A DNA stretch of 64,000 bases from Aureispira sp. CCB-E. Lineage in GTDB: Bacteria; Bacteroidota; Bacteroidia; Chitinophagales; Saprospiraceae. Made by a program: the position numbers and the translations under genes. This document shows, one piece after another, positions 37,872 to 46,352 of the stretch. Under the pieces are notes generated by a model. The model searched no databases. It saw only the letters and a list, made by a program, of their open reading frames with translations, and was not told the DNA's origin. The stretch lies in contig NZ_CP133671.1 of NCBI RefSeq assembly GCF_031326345.1, positions 372,001-436,000 on the forward strand, written 5' to 3'. Within the stretch, counting starts at the first letter, position 1; every line of letters begins with the position of its first letter.

Positions 37872-37921
37872 AAAAAGGGTGGTCAAAATAGTAGAACGGA
37901 TTCTCTCTATTTTAACCACCC
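37872..37921 (-). terminator. Intrinsic terminator of secA
   Basis: On the minus strand a 15-bp stem with one wobble (37921-37907 with 37891-37877) is followed by five T residues. An outer inverted repeat, CTAGTTACT (37863-37871) with AGTAACTAG (37949-37957), encloses it. Confidence 0.85.
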
Positions 37922-38013
37922 ATATAAAACTATAAAAACCAGATTGTCAGTAACTAGATTTTACACGTATTTGAATTTTAGCTTGCTGATAATCATAATG
38001 TTAGTTTGTTGTT

Positions 38014-41000
38014 TTATTTTTTGCCGTGACATTGTTTGTATTTCTTGCCACTTCCACAAGGACAAGGATCATTACGTTTTATCTTTTCTGTGTCACGTTT
38101 GAATGTTTTTACTTTTTCAATTGTTTGTGTTGCATTATTAGCATTTTGCGCAGCACGACGTTGCATTTCCTCTGCTTCTTTTTGAGCCTCAATATTTGTT
38201 TGTAGATTTTCGTTATCAACTTCTACCTCTTGAGCCTCGTGTACATCTTCCGATTCTTGAATAGGAATACCTCCTTTGAATAAGAAGCTAGTGATTTCTT
38301 TGCTAATTCTATCCAAGAACAACTCATAAAGTTTAGAAGCTTGAATTTTATAAACAACCAAAGGATCTTTTTGCTCAAAAGAAGCCGATTGAGTTTGATC
38401 TTTTAATTCGTCCAAATCACGCAAATGCTCTTTCCATGCATTGTCAATCAAGCCTAAAGTAATTGATTTTTCGATATCATTAACCAAGGATTTGCCATTT
38501 GTGCTAATAGCTGCTTTTAAGTCTGCCCCTATTTCCATTCCTTTGGTACCATCAGTAAAAGGAATACCAATTTTTTGGTAGTTGGTATTGGGGTCATTGT
38601 AAACGCGGTTAATAATAGGCATTAGACGTTGAGCAATGTCGCTAAATTTAGCTTTGTACGTTCTTGCAGCTTGATTGTACAATTTATCCATTAACTTGTC
38701 TAGTACTGTTTCGCTTCTAAACTCATTTTCGGTAATATTAGTCTCAAAGCCATAATAACGAATCACATCTTGAGCAAAGGCATTATAATCGTTGTTGACT
38801 TTGTGAGTAGTTACCAAAGACACAGCTACTTGGTCAAACATATCGTTTAGATCGATCGCCAAACGTTCTCCATACAAGGCATTATTACGCTTTTTGTAAA
38901 TAGATTCCCGTTGAATGTTCATAACATCATCGTATTCCAACAAGCGTTTACGAACTCCAAAGTTATTTTCTTCAATACGTTTTTGAGCACGTTCAATGGC
39001 ATTCGTAATCATTTTGTGTTGCAATGCTTCTCCTTCTTGATGCCCCATTGTGTCCATCAATTTTGAGATACGCTCAGACCCAAATAAACGCATTAGTTTG
39101 TCTTCTAAAGAAACATAGAATTGAGACATCCCGACATCTCCTTGACGACCAGCACGACCACGCAACTGTCTATCGACACGTCTCGAATCATGGCGTTCTG
39201 TACCAATGATTGCCAAACCACCTGCTTTTTTAACTTCATCCGAAATCTTGATATCCGTACCACGACCAGCCATATTGGTAGCAATAGTTACTTGCCCTGC
39301 TTTACCTGCTTCAGCAACAACATCTGCCTCACGAGCGTGTTGTTTTGCATTCAAAACATTGTGCTCAATTTTGCGAAGTTGGAGCAAACGGCTTAACATC
39401 TCCGATTGTTGGACAGAAGTAGTACCCACTAACACAGGTTGTCCTTTTTTGGTCAATTCAACAACGTCATTAATAATTGCATTAATTTTTTCTCGTTCTG
39501 TTTTGTAGACCAAATCATTTCTATCATCACGAACAATTGGACGATTGGTAGGAATAACAACTACATCCAATTTATAGATATTCCACAGTTCTTGTGCTTC
39601 GGTTTCTGCTGTACCAGTCATACCTGCTAATTTATGGTACATACGGAAGAAGTTTTGAAGCGTAATGGTAGCATAAGTTTGAGTAGTTTTTTCGATCTTA
39701 ACACTCTCTTTTGCTTCTAGTGCTTGGTGCAAACCATCAGAAAAACGACGTCCATCCATGATACGTCCTGTTTGCTCATCTACAATTTTTACCTCATTAT
39801 TCATCACAACATACTCATCCTCTCTATGAAACAAGGTATAGGCTTTTAGCAATTGACGCAAGGCATGCAAACGCTCATTTTTGGCTTGAAAAGCCAATAG
39901 AGCTTCATCTTTTTTAGCAACAATCTCCTCTTGACTTAATCCTTCGATTTTGTCAATATCCGAAAGGATTGTTCCAATGTCATCCATCACAAAAAGACTA
40001 TCATCGCCAGCACCTTTACCTAAGAGCATACGACCATTATCCGTTAGCTCAACCGATCTATTTTTTTCTTCAATAACAAAATACAGAGGTGCATCCGCCT
40101 TTGGCATATGCTTAGACTGCTCAGCCATGTAGAAGTTCTCTGTTTTTTGCATGATTAGCATGACCCCAGGCTCACTCAAATATTTGATTAATGCACGGTG
40201 TTTGGGCAATCCACGGTATGCACGGAATAATGCCAAACCGCCACCACCTTCTTCGGGGCTGGTATTTCCTTCTGCGATCAATCGTTTTGCTTCTCGCAAT
40301 AATTCTCCAACTAGTTTGCGTTGCACTGCTTCTAGTTGTTGCACAGCAGGTTTTAGAGCAGTAAACAACTCTTCACGATTATCTTGAGCCGTAGGACCCG
40401 ATATAATTAAAGGCGTACGAGCATCGTCAATCAAAACAGAGTCAACCTCATCAATCATTGTAAAGTGAAACTTACGCTGTACAATTTCATCGGGTTTGTG
40501 CGCCATATTATCACGCAAGTAGTCAAAACCAAACTCATTGTTAGTACCATAAGTAATATCAGCACGATAAGCCGCTTTACGTTCAGGAGAATGAGGTCTG
40601 TATTTATCGATACAATCTACTGTCAGTTGCAAGAAGTTGTGAATAGGAGCCATCCATTCTGCATCCCGTTTGGCTAAGTAATCATTTACAGTAATCAAAT
40701 GTACCCCTTCGCCAGCCAAACCATTCAAGTACGCAGGCAAAGTCGAAACCAATGTTTTTCCCTCTCCTGTAGCCATCTCTGCAATTTTTCCTTGGTGCAA
40801 AACGATCCCTCCAATCAACTGAACGTCGTAATGAACCATATTCCAAGTCACTTCATTGCCAGCAGCCATCCAAGAGTTTTTCCAAATTGCTTTGTCTCCA
40901 TCAATTGATACAAAAGGTTTGGGACTACCCATTTGTTGAGCAGCCAATTCTCTGTCCATATCGGTGGCAGAGACTTCTAAAGATTCACTTTCGGCAAAAC

Positions 41001-41355
41001 GGCGAGCAGTTTCTTTTACCACAGCAAATGCTTCTGGTAGAATTTCATTCAAAACAACTTCTATTTCCTCGTCTCTTTCTTTTTTTAGAGTATCAATCTC
41101 AGCAAATAAATTTTGTTTTTTCAGAACATCTTCTGTTGCATCAATATCCGATTGAATCGCTGCAATTTCACTGTCAATGGTTTTTAGATGCTCGGCAATA
41201 CGATCTTTAAATTCAAGGGTTTTGTTGCGCAATACATCGTTGGAAACGGATGTTAATTTTGCATATTCATCCTTAATTTTTTCTACAATGGGTAGAATCG
41301 TTTTAATATCACGATCGTATTTATCACCAAATAGTTTCTTTAAAAAACCAAACAT
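38014..41355 (-). CDS. secA: Protein translocase ATPase SecA
   Basis: ATP-driven motor that pushes unfolded proteins through SecYEG. 1,113 residues, the long form typical of Bacteroidota; the extra length is mainly a coiled insertion near residues 50-140. Walker A is MATGEGKT (194-201); other marks are DEVDSVLIDDARTPLIISG, the LAGMTGTA segment, TNMAGRGTDIKIS, and RQLRGRAGRQGD. The C terminus carries the zinc-binding SEC-C tail DPCPCGSGKKYKQCHG. All the signal-peptide proteins in this window, including the T9SS substrates, depend on it for inner-membrane export. It has its own terminator. Confidence 0.98.
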   Translation of the reverse strand: MFGFLKKLFGDKYDRDIKTILPIVEKIKDEYAKLTSVSNDVLRNKTLEFKDRIAEHLKTIDSEIAAIQSDIDATEDVLKKQNLFAEIDTLKKERDEEIEVVLNEILPEAFAVVKETARRFAESESLEVSATDMDRELAAQQMGSPKPFVSIDGDKAIWKNSWMAAGNEVTWNMVHYDVQLIGGIVLHQGKIAEMATGEGKTLVSTLPAYLNGLAGEGVHLITVNDYLAKRDAEWMAPIHNFLQLTVDCIDKYRPHSPERKAAYRADITYGTNNEFGFDYLRDNMAHKPDEIVQRKFHFTMIDEVDSVLIDDARTPLIISGPTAQDNREELFTALKPAVQQLEAVQRKLVGELLREAKRLIAEGNTSPEEGGGGLALFRAYRGLPKHRALIKYLSEPGVMLIMQKTENFYMAEQSKHMPKADAPLYFVIEEKNRSVELTDNGRMLLGKGAGDDSLFVMDDIGTILSDIDKIEGLSQEEIVAKKDEALLAFQAKNERLHALRQLLKAYTLFHREDEYVVMNNEVKIVDEQTGRIMDGRRFSDGLHQALEAKESVKIEKTTQTYATITLQNFFRMYHKLAGMTGTAETEAQELWNIYKLDVVVIPTNRPIVRDDRNDLVYKTEREKINAIINDVVELTKKGQPVLVGTTSVQQSEMLSRLLQLRKIEHNVLNAKQHAREADVVAEAGKAGQVTIATNMAGRGTDIKISDEVKKAGGLAIIGTERHDSRRVDRQLRGRAGRQGDVGMSQFYVSLEDKLMRLFGSERISKLMDTMGHQEGEALQHKMITNAIERAQKRIEENNFGVRKRLLEYDDVMNIQRESIYKKRNNALYGERLAIDLNDMFDQVAVSLVTTHKVNNDYNAFAQDVIRYYGFETNITENEFRSETVLDKLMDKLYNQAARTYKAKFSDIAQRLMPIINRVYNDPNTNYQKIGIPFTDGTKGMEIGADLKAAISTNGKSLVNDIEKSITLGLIDNAWKEHLRDLDELKDQTQSASFEQKDPLVVYKIQASKLYELFLDRISKEITSFLFKGGIPIQESEDVHEAQEVEVDNENLQTNIEAQKEAEEMQRRAAQNANNATQTIEKVKTFKRDTEKIKRNDPCPCGSGKKYKQCHGKK

Positions 41356-41706
41356 GTTTTCTTTAGTTTATGAAGCAATTGTCAAGGGTATTATCAATTA
41401 CTTAAAATGAATAATTTTCTTATTAGGATGTTGAGGGAAATTCAGAGTTAACAGTTTGTTCTGAATAAGAGTACTTGCTATTGACTCAACATTGTAGCAA
41501 ATATAACATTTAATTTTGCTATCACATTTTATTCCATCTGTATTATGTATGCCATATTGGCAAAAATTGTAATTTTTTATCGACTTTTTGGCACTTAAAT
41601 CGTAATTTTCGCCATAATGCTAGCTTATTTTGCAAAAGCACATTGGTGTTGAAAAGCAATGTAATAGCTTTTTATATTCACTCAGTTGTTCAAAACAGTA
41701 AATTTC
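41356..41706. other. Intergenic between divergent secA and a lipoprotein gene
   Basis: A minus-strand TATATTTG (41505-41498) may be the -7 box of secA, but no good TTG precedes it. Nothing else is identified. Confidence 0.4.
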
Positions 41707-42483
41707 ATGCCTTATTTTATCAGTTGCTTATTGCTTCTTATTCTTTTTAGTTGCGAATCCAATGACACAACCCAACAGACAGAAGAATCAACTCCAAATG
41801 ACACGACTTTCTATACTAAAGCATATTATTACCCTATAGAAACCTTATCAGAAGAAAAGGTATATGAATATGTTTTAGAGAATGAAGGGGAAGCTTATTT
41901 ATCTCATTATCTGTCCCTAAAAGCAGAACCCGCCGAAAGTGGAACGAGTTACTTAATTTCTAAGTATTATGCGCCTAATTTTCAGCAAAACCAATCCATA
42001 AAAGAATGGATTATAAAAGACGGTGTTATTACACAAGAATATACCTTTTGGGTGATGGATAGTATTAGCCAAACGCTTAAAGAATATCCCAACAATGTTA
42101 GTCAAAATGTTGTGTTTCCCTTTTACGCAGCATTAGATTCTGCCATGGCATATCGTTTTGTTTGCGAAATGAAACTTCCTCCTGATTTTCTAACTGTTAA
42201 ACTGATTCGTGATCGAAAATTTAATAAAAAATTATCTTACGAATACAAGGGCGAAACTCTTGATGCGATTGCTTTTACTGCAACAGATTTGTATGATATA
42301 GAAAATACAGAAGGAGGTGGTTTTTGGAATCAAAAGAAAGCAAGTATCGAAGTTTATGCCAAAGGGATTGGTTTGGTCTACAAGGAAACAAAAACAGCAG
42401 GGGCAGAGGAGACAGAAATTGTACGATTGGCTAATATTTATTCTGTCCAAGAGTTTGAAGCATTGAAAAATGACTATAAGTGA
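41707..42483 (+). CDS. Hypothetical lipoprotein
   Basis: 258 residues from the ATG at 41707; a TTG at 41686 is in frame but less likely. The signal ends in LILFSC, a clear lipobox, followed by an acidic Thr/Gln/Glu linker. The body is mixed alpha/beta with many Tyr and no recognised motif. It is transcribed away from secA and ends before an unusual 102-bp inverted-repeat element. The function is unknown. Confidence 0.75.
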   Translation: MPYFISCLLLLILFSCESNDTTQQTEESTPNDTTFYTKAYYYPIETLSEEKVYEYVLENEGEAYLSHYLSLKAEPAESGTSYLISKYYAPNFQQNQSIKEWIIKDGVITQEYTFWVMDSISQTLKEYPNNVSQNVVFPFYAALDSAMAYRFVCEMKLPPDFLTVKLIRDRKFNKKLSYEYKGETLDAIAFTATDLYDIENTEGGGFWNQKKASIEVYAKGIGLVYKETKTAGAEETEIVRLANIYSVQEFEALKNDYK

Positions 42484-42509
42484 TAATAAAAAACAGAATT
42501 CATTGAAAC

Positions 42510-42611
42510 GAGGCTGTTGAGCAAGTTACAACACAATTGAATAAAGCAGTGTAGCACGTAAACTGAAAACGACTACTCTGATTGATTGTAAAATTATTTT
42601 TCAACAGCCTC
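42510..42611. repeat. 102-bp element with perfect 11-bp terminal inverted repeats
   Basis: GAGGCTGTTGA (42510-42520) and its exact complement TCAACAGCCTC (42601-42611) bound an 80-base non-coding core. The size and the GAGGCTGTTGA-like ends recall a MITE, but a long-loop bidirectional terminator between the two convergent genes is the alternative. No clear target-site duplication is seen. Confidence 0.5.
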
Positions 42612-42637
42612 ACTCTATAGTAATCTGTAAGTGTAAA

Positions 42638-43069
42638 TTAGACGACTCGCATAAAGTTAGAAACACCTTGAGCAATTAGTTGCCCTTTTTCATTTTTAAG
42701 AATACAACGAACATTAGCGGTGCGTTTTCCTATTCTAATAACCTTAGGAATGCCAGTAATGACTTCACCCACTTTAGCTCCTTTCAGAAAATCTATATTC
42801 ATGGTCATCGAGACATAGGCAGCATCTTTATCACTTTTTAGAAACAATTGGAAACCTAGTATTTCATCAATGATTGCAGCGACGGCACCACCGTGGATTG
42901 CCCCCATAGGGTTGAGCATATCTTCACGAACTTCGAATGCAATTTCTACATCTCCTTCTTCTGTGATTGCTGTTACGGCACCATTTAACCAAGCCCCTAA
43001 GCCAGGAAGGTATTCGCCCATTTTTTGACCAAGATTCTCTTTCAATTGTTGGATGTAATCAGCTTTCAT
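42638..43069 (-). CDS. PaaI-like hotdog-fold thioesterase
   Basis: 143 residues, usual for the family. It carries the hotdog signature NPMGAIHGGAVAAIIDEILG, with the His-Gly-Gly and the Asp/Glu of the active site, and the strand pattern VSMTMNIDFLKGAK. It likely hydrolyses acyl-CoA or aryl-CoA esters in the cytosol; the substrate is not defined. Its ATG overlaps the stop of the upstream peroxiredoxin by one base, so the two are translationally coupled. Confidence 0.88.
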   Translation of the reverse strand: MKADYIQQLKENLGQKMGEYLPGLGAWLNGAVTAITEEGDVEIAFEVREDMLNPMGAIHGGAVAAIIDEILGFQLFLKSDKDAAYVSMTMNIDFLKGAKVGEVITGIPKVIRIGKRTANVRCILKNEKGQLIAQGVSNFMRVV

Positions 43070-43548
43070 TATAGTTTACCTAATTTTTCTAATCCCTGTG
43101 TAATTTGTTCTGTATGAGCATCATTTTTAGGGCGTTTAAAAATTTTAGTAATGTTCCCCTCTTCATCAATAATAAAAGTAGTTCTTAGAACTCCCATTTT
43201 GATATTTCCATACATGTTTTTTTCGCCCCATGTGCCATAGGCTTCCATAACAGATTTGTCCGTATCGGCAATTAGCGGAAAAGGTAACTCAAATTTTTCT
43301 ATAAATTTTTGGTGCGATGCAGCTGTATCAGGACTTACGCCTACTACTGCATATCCTTTTTCGAGCCAATAGGTATAATTATCTCTAAGATTACATGCTT
43401 CTTTGGTGCAACCAGGCGTATTATCTTTTGGATAAAAATAAAGAATGAGGTTTTTGCCTTTAAAATCACTTAATTGGATGGTGTTGCCATCTTGGTCTAG
43501 TCCTTTGAAATCAGGCGCTTTATCGCCTTCTTTGAGTGTTACTGCCAT
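43069..43548 (-). CDS. bcp: Thioredoxin-dependent peroxiredoxin, BCP type
   Basis: Reduces hydroperoxides. 159 residues with the peroxidatic Cys47 in TPGCTKEAC and the resolving Cys52 five residues on, as in E. coli BCP. FYPKDNTPGC and FIIDEEGNI are typical. It is followed with a one-base overlap by the hotdog thioesterase gene. The 320-base upstream gap contains two large inverted-repeat structures. Confidence 0.95.
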   Translation of the reverse strand: MAVTLKEGDKAPDFKGLDQDGNTIQLSDFKGKNLILYFYPKDNTPGCTKEACNLRDNYTYWLEKGYAVVGVSPDTAASHQKFIEKFELPFPLIADTDKSVMEAYGTWGEKNMYGNIKMGVLRTTFIIDEEGNITKIFKRPKNDAHTEQITQGLEKLGKL

Positions 43549-43572
43549 TGTTTTTTTATTATAATAGTTGAC

Positions 43573-43698
43573 AATAGCTTGCTATTTTACTAGTTATGGG
43601 CAATGCTATATTAGATACTTGGATGATATTCTGTTTTGCATCAATAATCTTTTAGTGCTACAGAGTCAGAAGCACAAAGAATAAAATAGCAAGCTATT
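43573..43698. repeat. Perfect 17-bp inverted repeat, 92 bases apart
   Basis: AATAGCTTGCTATTTTA (43573-43589) and TAAAATAGCAAGCTATT (43682-43698) are exact complements. They bound a non-coding core of 92 bases upstream of bcp. The ends could be terminal repeats of a small mobile element or the stem of a leader RNA. Confidence 0.85.
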
Positions 43699-43707
43699 AA
43701 GATTTAG

Positions 43708-43847
43708 TAGTTCGTTGATTTTTTACTTTTTTACCAAAAAGATAAAAAAGCACATTTATATTAGTTTGATAATCAAAACCTTAAGACAAAATGCAACAGA
43801 TTTGCAACTTGTTGATTCTCAAACTAATAAAGTTTTTCAACGAACTA
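43708..43847. repeat. Nested double inverted repeat
   Basis: The outer repeat TAGTTCGTTGA (43708-43718) pairs exactly with TCAACGAACTA (43837-43847). An inner 16-base repeat (43761-43776 with 43812-43827, one mismatch) lies inside. It immediately follows the 43573-43698 repeat, upstream of bcp and after the ferredoxin gene. Confidence 0.8.
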
Positions 43848-43868
43848 TTGAAGATTAATAAATTTGTT

Positions 43869-44195
43869 TTATTCGCTAACAGGAGCCAAACGAACAATTA
43901 AACCATCTAAATCATCGTGTAAATGAATTTGACAACCCAAACGGCTGTTATCTTCTACAAAAAAAGCTTGATCTAGCATATCTTCTTCATCTTCTGATGG
44001 GTCAGATAAGTCGTGGTCACTTTCAACATACATGTGGCAACTTGCACAAAGCGCCATTCCTCCACATGTACCCTCAACAGGCAATTCAGCAGCTTTACAA
44101 AACTCCATCATATTCATATTCATATCTGTAGGAGCTTCCAATTCGTGTTTGTTGTTTTCACGGTCAATTACCGTCACTTTAATCATGTTGTCCAT
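43869..44195 (-). CDS. [2Fe-2S] ferredoxin
   Basis: 108 residues from ATG 44195; ATG 44186 is also plausible, and a TTG at 44216 less so. The iron-sulfur ligands are in GTCGGMALCASC (Cys-x5-Cys-x2-Cys) with the last Cys in RLGCQIH, the adrenodoxin-type pattern. The acidic stretch DLSDPSEDEEDMLD is the usual partner-binding loop. It carries single electrons in the cytosol, perhaps for Fe-S assembly or a hydroxylase; its partner is not in the window. Confidence 0.92.
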   Translation of the reverse strand: MDNMIKVTVIDRENNKHELEAPTDMNMNMMEFCKAAELPVEGTCGGMALCASCHMYVESDHDLSDPSEDEEDMLDQAFFVEDNSRLGCQIHLHDDLDGLIVRLAPVSE

Positions 44196-44259
44196 GGTTG
44201 CGAATTTTATGCACAATAGTTAGATAGGTGTTCTAACAATTGCTTAAGTAACAAAAAAA

Positions 44260-44736
44260 TCATTGAATTGTTCTTAGGGCTTGATGCAAAACAATACCAA
44301 AGGTAACCGCAACATTCAAACAAGGAGTATGACCTAGTGCTGGAATGTAAATACTTTGGTCAATCAAAGGCAATACATCTGTTGGCAAACCTTCTTTCTC
44401 GCTTCCGAAAATAAGCAAATCGTTTGATTCGAACTGAACGTTGTTTAAGTGCTGTGCTTTTTCGTCAACAAGCGTTGCAATTTTTCTGCCCTCATAATCT
44501 AATAAAAACGAGTCAATCGTTTCTATCTTGATAATTTCAATATGATCAATTGCACCAGCTGTCCATACCTTTGCCATATGGGCCATATCTGCCCTTGCTT
44601 TTTTGCTATGTGTTGGGGGCAAAAGCAAGTTGTTTTTATCGTAAATATAAACCTTATCAAGCCCATAAAATTCGGCGCTTCGAATCATAGAGGAAAGGTT
44701 TGGGCGGTATTCTGGCGCAAAGAGTAAGACATTCAT
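44260..44736 (-). CDS. TrmH/SpoU family RNA 2'-O-methyltransferase
   Basis: 158 residues, a short stand-alone SPOUT domain. Motif 1 is RPNLSSMIRSAEFYG, motif 2 is LLIFGSEKEGLP, and motif 3 is IPALGHTPCLNVAVTFGI, with the trefoil-knot Asn and Gly residues in place. It methylates ribose in tRNA or rRNA using SAM; the exact position cannot be told. It sits between the ferredoxin gene and an unknown helical protein, all on the minus strand. Confidence 0.88.
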   Translation of the reverse strand: MNVLLFAPEYRPNLSSMIRSAEFYGLDKVYIYDKNNLLLPPTHSKKARADMAHMAKVWTAGAIDHIEIIKIETIDSFLLDYEGRKIATLVDEKAQHLNNVQFESNDLLIFGSEKEGLPTDVLPLIDQSIYIPALGHTPCLNVAVTFGIVLHQALRTIQ

Positions 44737-44795
44737 AGTGTATTATTTGGGGCAAAAGTAAACAAAAAAATATCAATAAAACGCTAAAGTCTAGC

Positions 44796-46205
44796 CTAAA
44801 TACGACGGAGTTGCTCTAAAAGCCAAGCACGCTCTGTTAGAGGCTGCAAGGTATCGATACTATTTTGCAACTGTTGGCGCGCTTTAGAATCTCTAGGCGG
44901 AAGTTCCAATAATTTCTTCGTCAAGCGAATAATATTGAGGTAGTTTTCACGATGATAACCCATAATTTCTTTTCGTTGAAGATAAATCGTGAAACTATGA
45001 AAAAAGGAATCTAAGGCATCGTGACTTTGAGTTTCGTAATAAATCTTCATAAGCATTGTCTTTGCATCCAAATTAAGAAACAAATCGTCATACTCCACCT
45101 GAATCAACCGTTGCATGGCTTTTTCATAATCTCCTTTTGCAAAATATAGCTTAGAGGTATTATAGTGTTTGTAACTTTCTCTATAATCTACCTCTACATA
45201 CTTGGCGTATTGAGGAATATAACTTGCAATCCAATCGTATTCTTGAAGGCGCAAGCCTGCTGATGCAATATTTTTATAAGTAAATCGACTCAGCACATTG
45301 TTATCTAGTAGTGTTTTGTTTTGTAATCCGTGTTTGTATAATTCAAAAACTTCTCGGATAAATTTCTGAGATTCATCGGAATTGATTCGGCGAATACAAT
45401 AATTAATCGCCAAAGTATAAATATCTCGCTTTTCCTTTAGAGGTAACAACGATTCATATTTTAATAAATTATTTTTTAGACACTCAAAGTAATCGGAGTT
45501 ATCAGGAATGGTTAAAGCCATATAAGCTTGATGGTACAATTGAATGGCAGGAATAGTAGCATAAGGCATTTGATCGACAAGATGTAAAATCGCTTCCAAA
45601 AAAGGGATGTTATAAGTAGTCTTATATAAGTTTTTGTGACTAATAGCAACACAGGCGTAGCGCAAGTTTTCGGTCATAAAAGCAATAGAAAAATTATCTA
45701 AGATAGCTTGAAGGTTGGTAGCACGCATTCTTGATTGAAGTGCTGTTTGTTTGAAGTGTTCTTGTTCAATCTGATAGGCATGATAGTAATATTCATGCGT
45801 TTTATGCGGCGACTGATGAAGCTCTTTTTGTCCTTTGAACCATTGTTGTTGTGCCAAATGAGGTCTGTTGCGTGTACTCAAAAAAGAAGTAATATTTTTT
45901 TGTCGCTCAATCGTGTTTTTTTTTGACATCCAAAAATGGACAAAATCTTCTAAGTTTTTGATGCCTTTAGACATCAATCTTCTAAGCTTTAAATCGTTGT
46001 ATTTTTCATTTGGGAAAAGGTGTTTAAAAACCCGTTTTTTGTTAATAGATACCTTAGAAAGTATTCTCCTAGAGTTTATGAAACTAAATAGTGCTGTTAG
46101 TTTAGGGTCATGATTGTGCAAAGGCGATTTCAACCACTTGTGAAATGCCTCTAATTCTATGCTGTCTAGGCAGGTATATATGCGTATTAATTTGGATTTT
46201 ATCAT
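44796..46205 (-). CDS. Hypothetical helical protein, same family type as 32768-34237
   Basis: 469 residues, all-helical and basic, without signal peptide or membrane span. Arg/Lys-rich N-terminal helices (F..WLKSPLHNHD, then KYNDLKLRRLMS) suggest nucleic-acid or protein binding; TPR-like pairs fill the middle (YFAKGDYEKAMQRL). The layout and length match the unknown at 32768-34237, and distant homology is likely but not certain. It lies 59 bases upstream of the SpoU methyltransferase gene and may share its transcript. The function is unknown. Confidence 0.7.
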   Translation of the reverse strand: MIKSKLIRIYTCLDSIELEAFHKWLKSPLHNHDPKLTALFSFINSRRILSKVSINKKRVFKHLFPNEKYNDLKLRRLMSKGIKNLEDFVHFWMSKKNTIERQKNITSFLSTRNRPHLAQQQWFKGQKELHQSPHKTHEYYYHAYQIEQEHFKQTALQSRMRATNLQAILDNFSIAFMTENLRYACVAISHKNLYKTTYNIPFLEAILHLVDQMPYATIPAIQLYHQAYMALTIPDNSDYFECLKNNLLKYESLLPLKEKRDIYTLAINYCIRRINSDESQKFIREVFELYKHGLQNKTLLDNNVLSRFTYKNIASAGLRLQEYDWIASYIPQYAKYVEVDYRESYKHYNTSKLYFAKGDYEKAMQRLIQVEYDDLFLNLDAKTMLMKIYYETQSHDALDSFFHSFTIYLQRKEIMGYHRENYLNIIRLTKKLLELPPRDSKARQQLQNSIDTLQPLTERAWLLEQLRRI

Positions 46206-46249
46206 TTAGTAAAGATACAATAAAAAGTAGACAAAATTCATTTTTTGTG

Positions 46250-46281
46250 TTCGACAAGAGCTATTCATTACGTTATCTTTG
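46250..46281 (+). promoter_or_regulatory. Promoter of the LRR protein gene
   Basis: TATCTTTG at 46274-46281 is a perfect -7 box. The -33 is only TTC at 46250-46252, with a 21-bp spacer. The transcript would start near 46287, so frames opening at 46245 are excluded and an ATG at 46302 or 46353 is required. Confidence 0.5.
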
Positions 46282-46352
46282 GTATTATCAATAGTGAATT
46301 CATGAACACTAAAGCACGTATATATTATATCAAACCTCTTGCAAATTATAAA

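Noticed and set aside
37809-38102. A 97-codon plus-strand open frame
   Set aside because: It runs through the secA terminator and into the antisense of the secA 3' end; its sequence looks like translated non-coding DNA.
39024-41410. Several plus-strand open frames opposite secA
   Set aside because: They are antisense shadows of a well-conserved gene.
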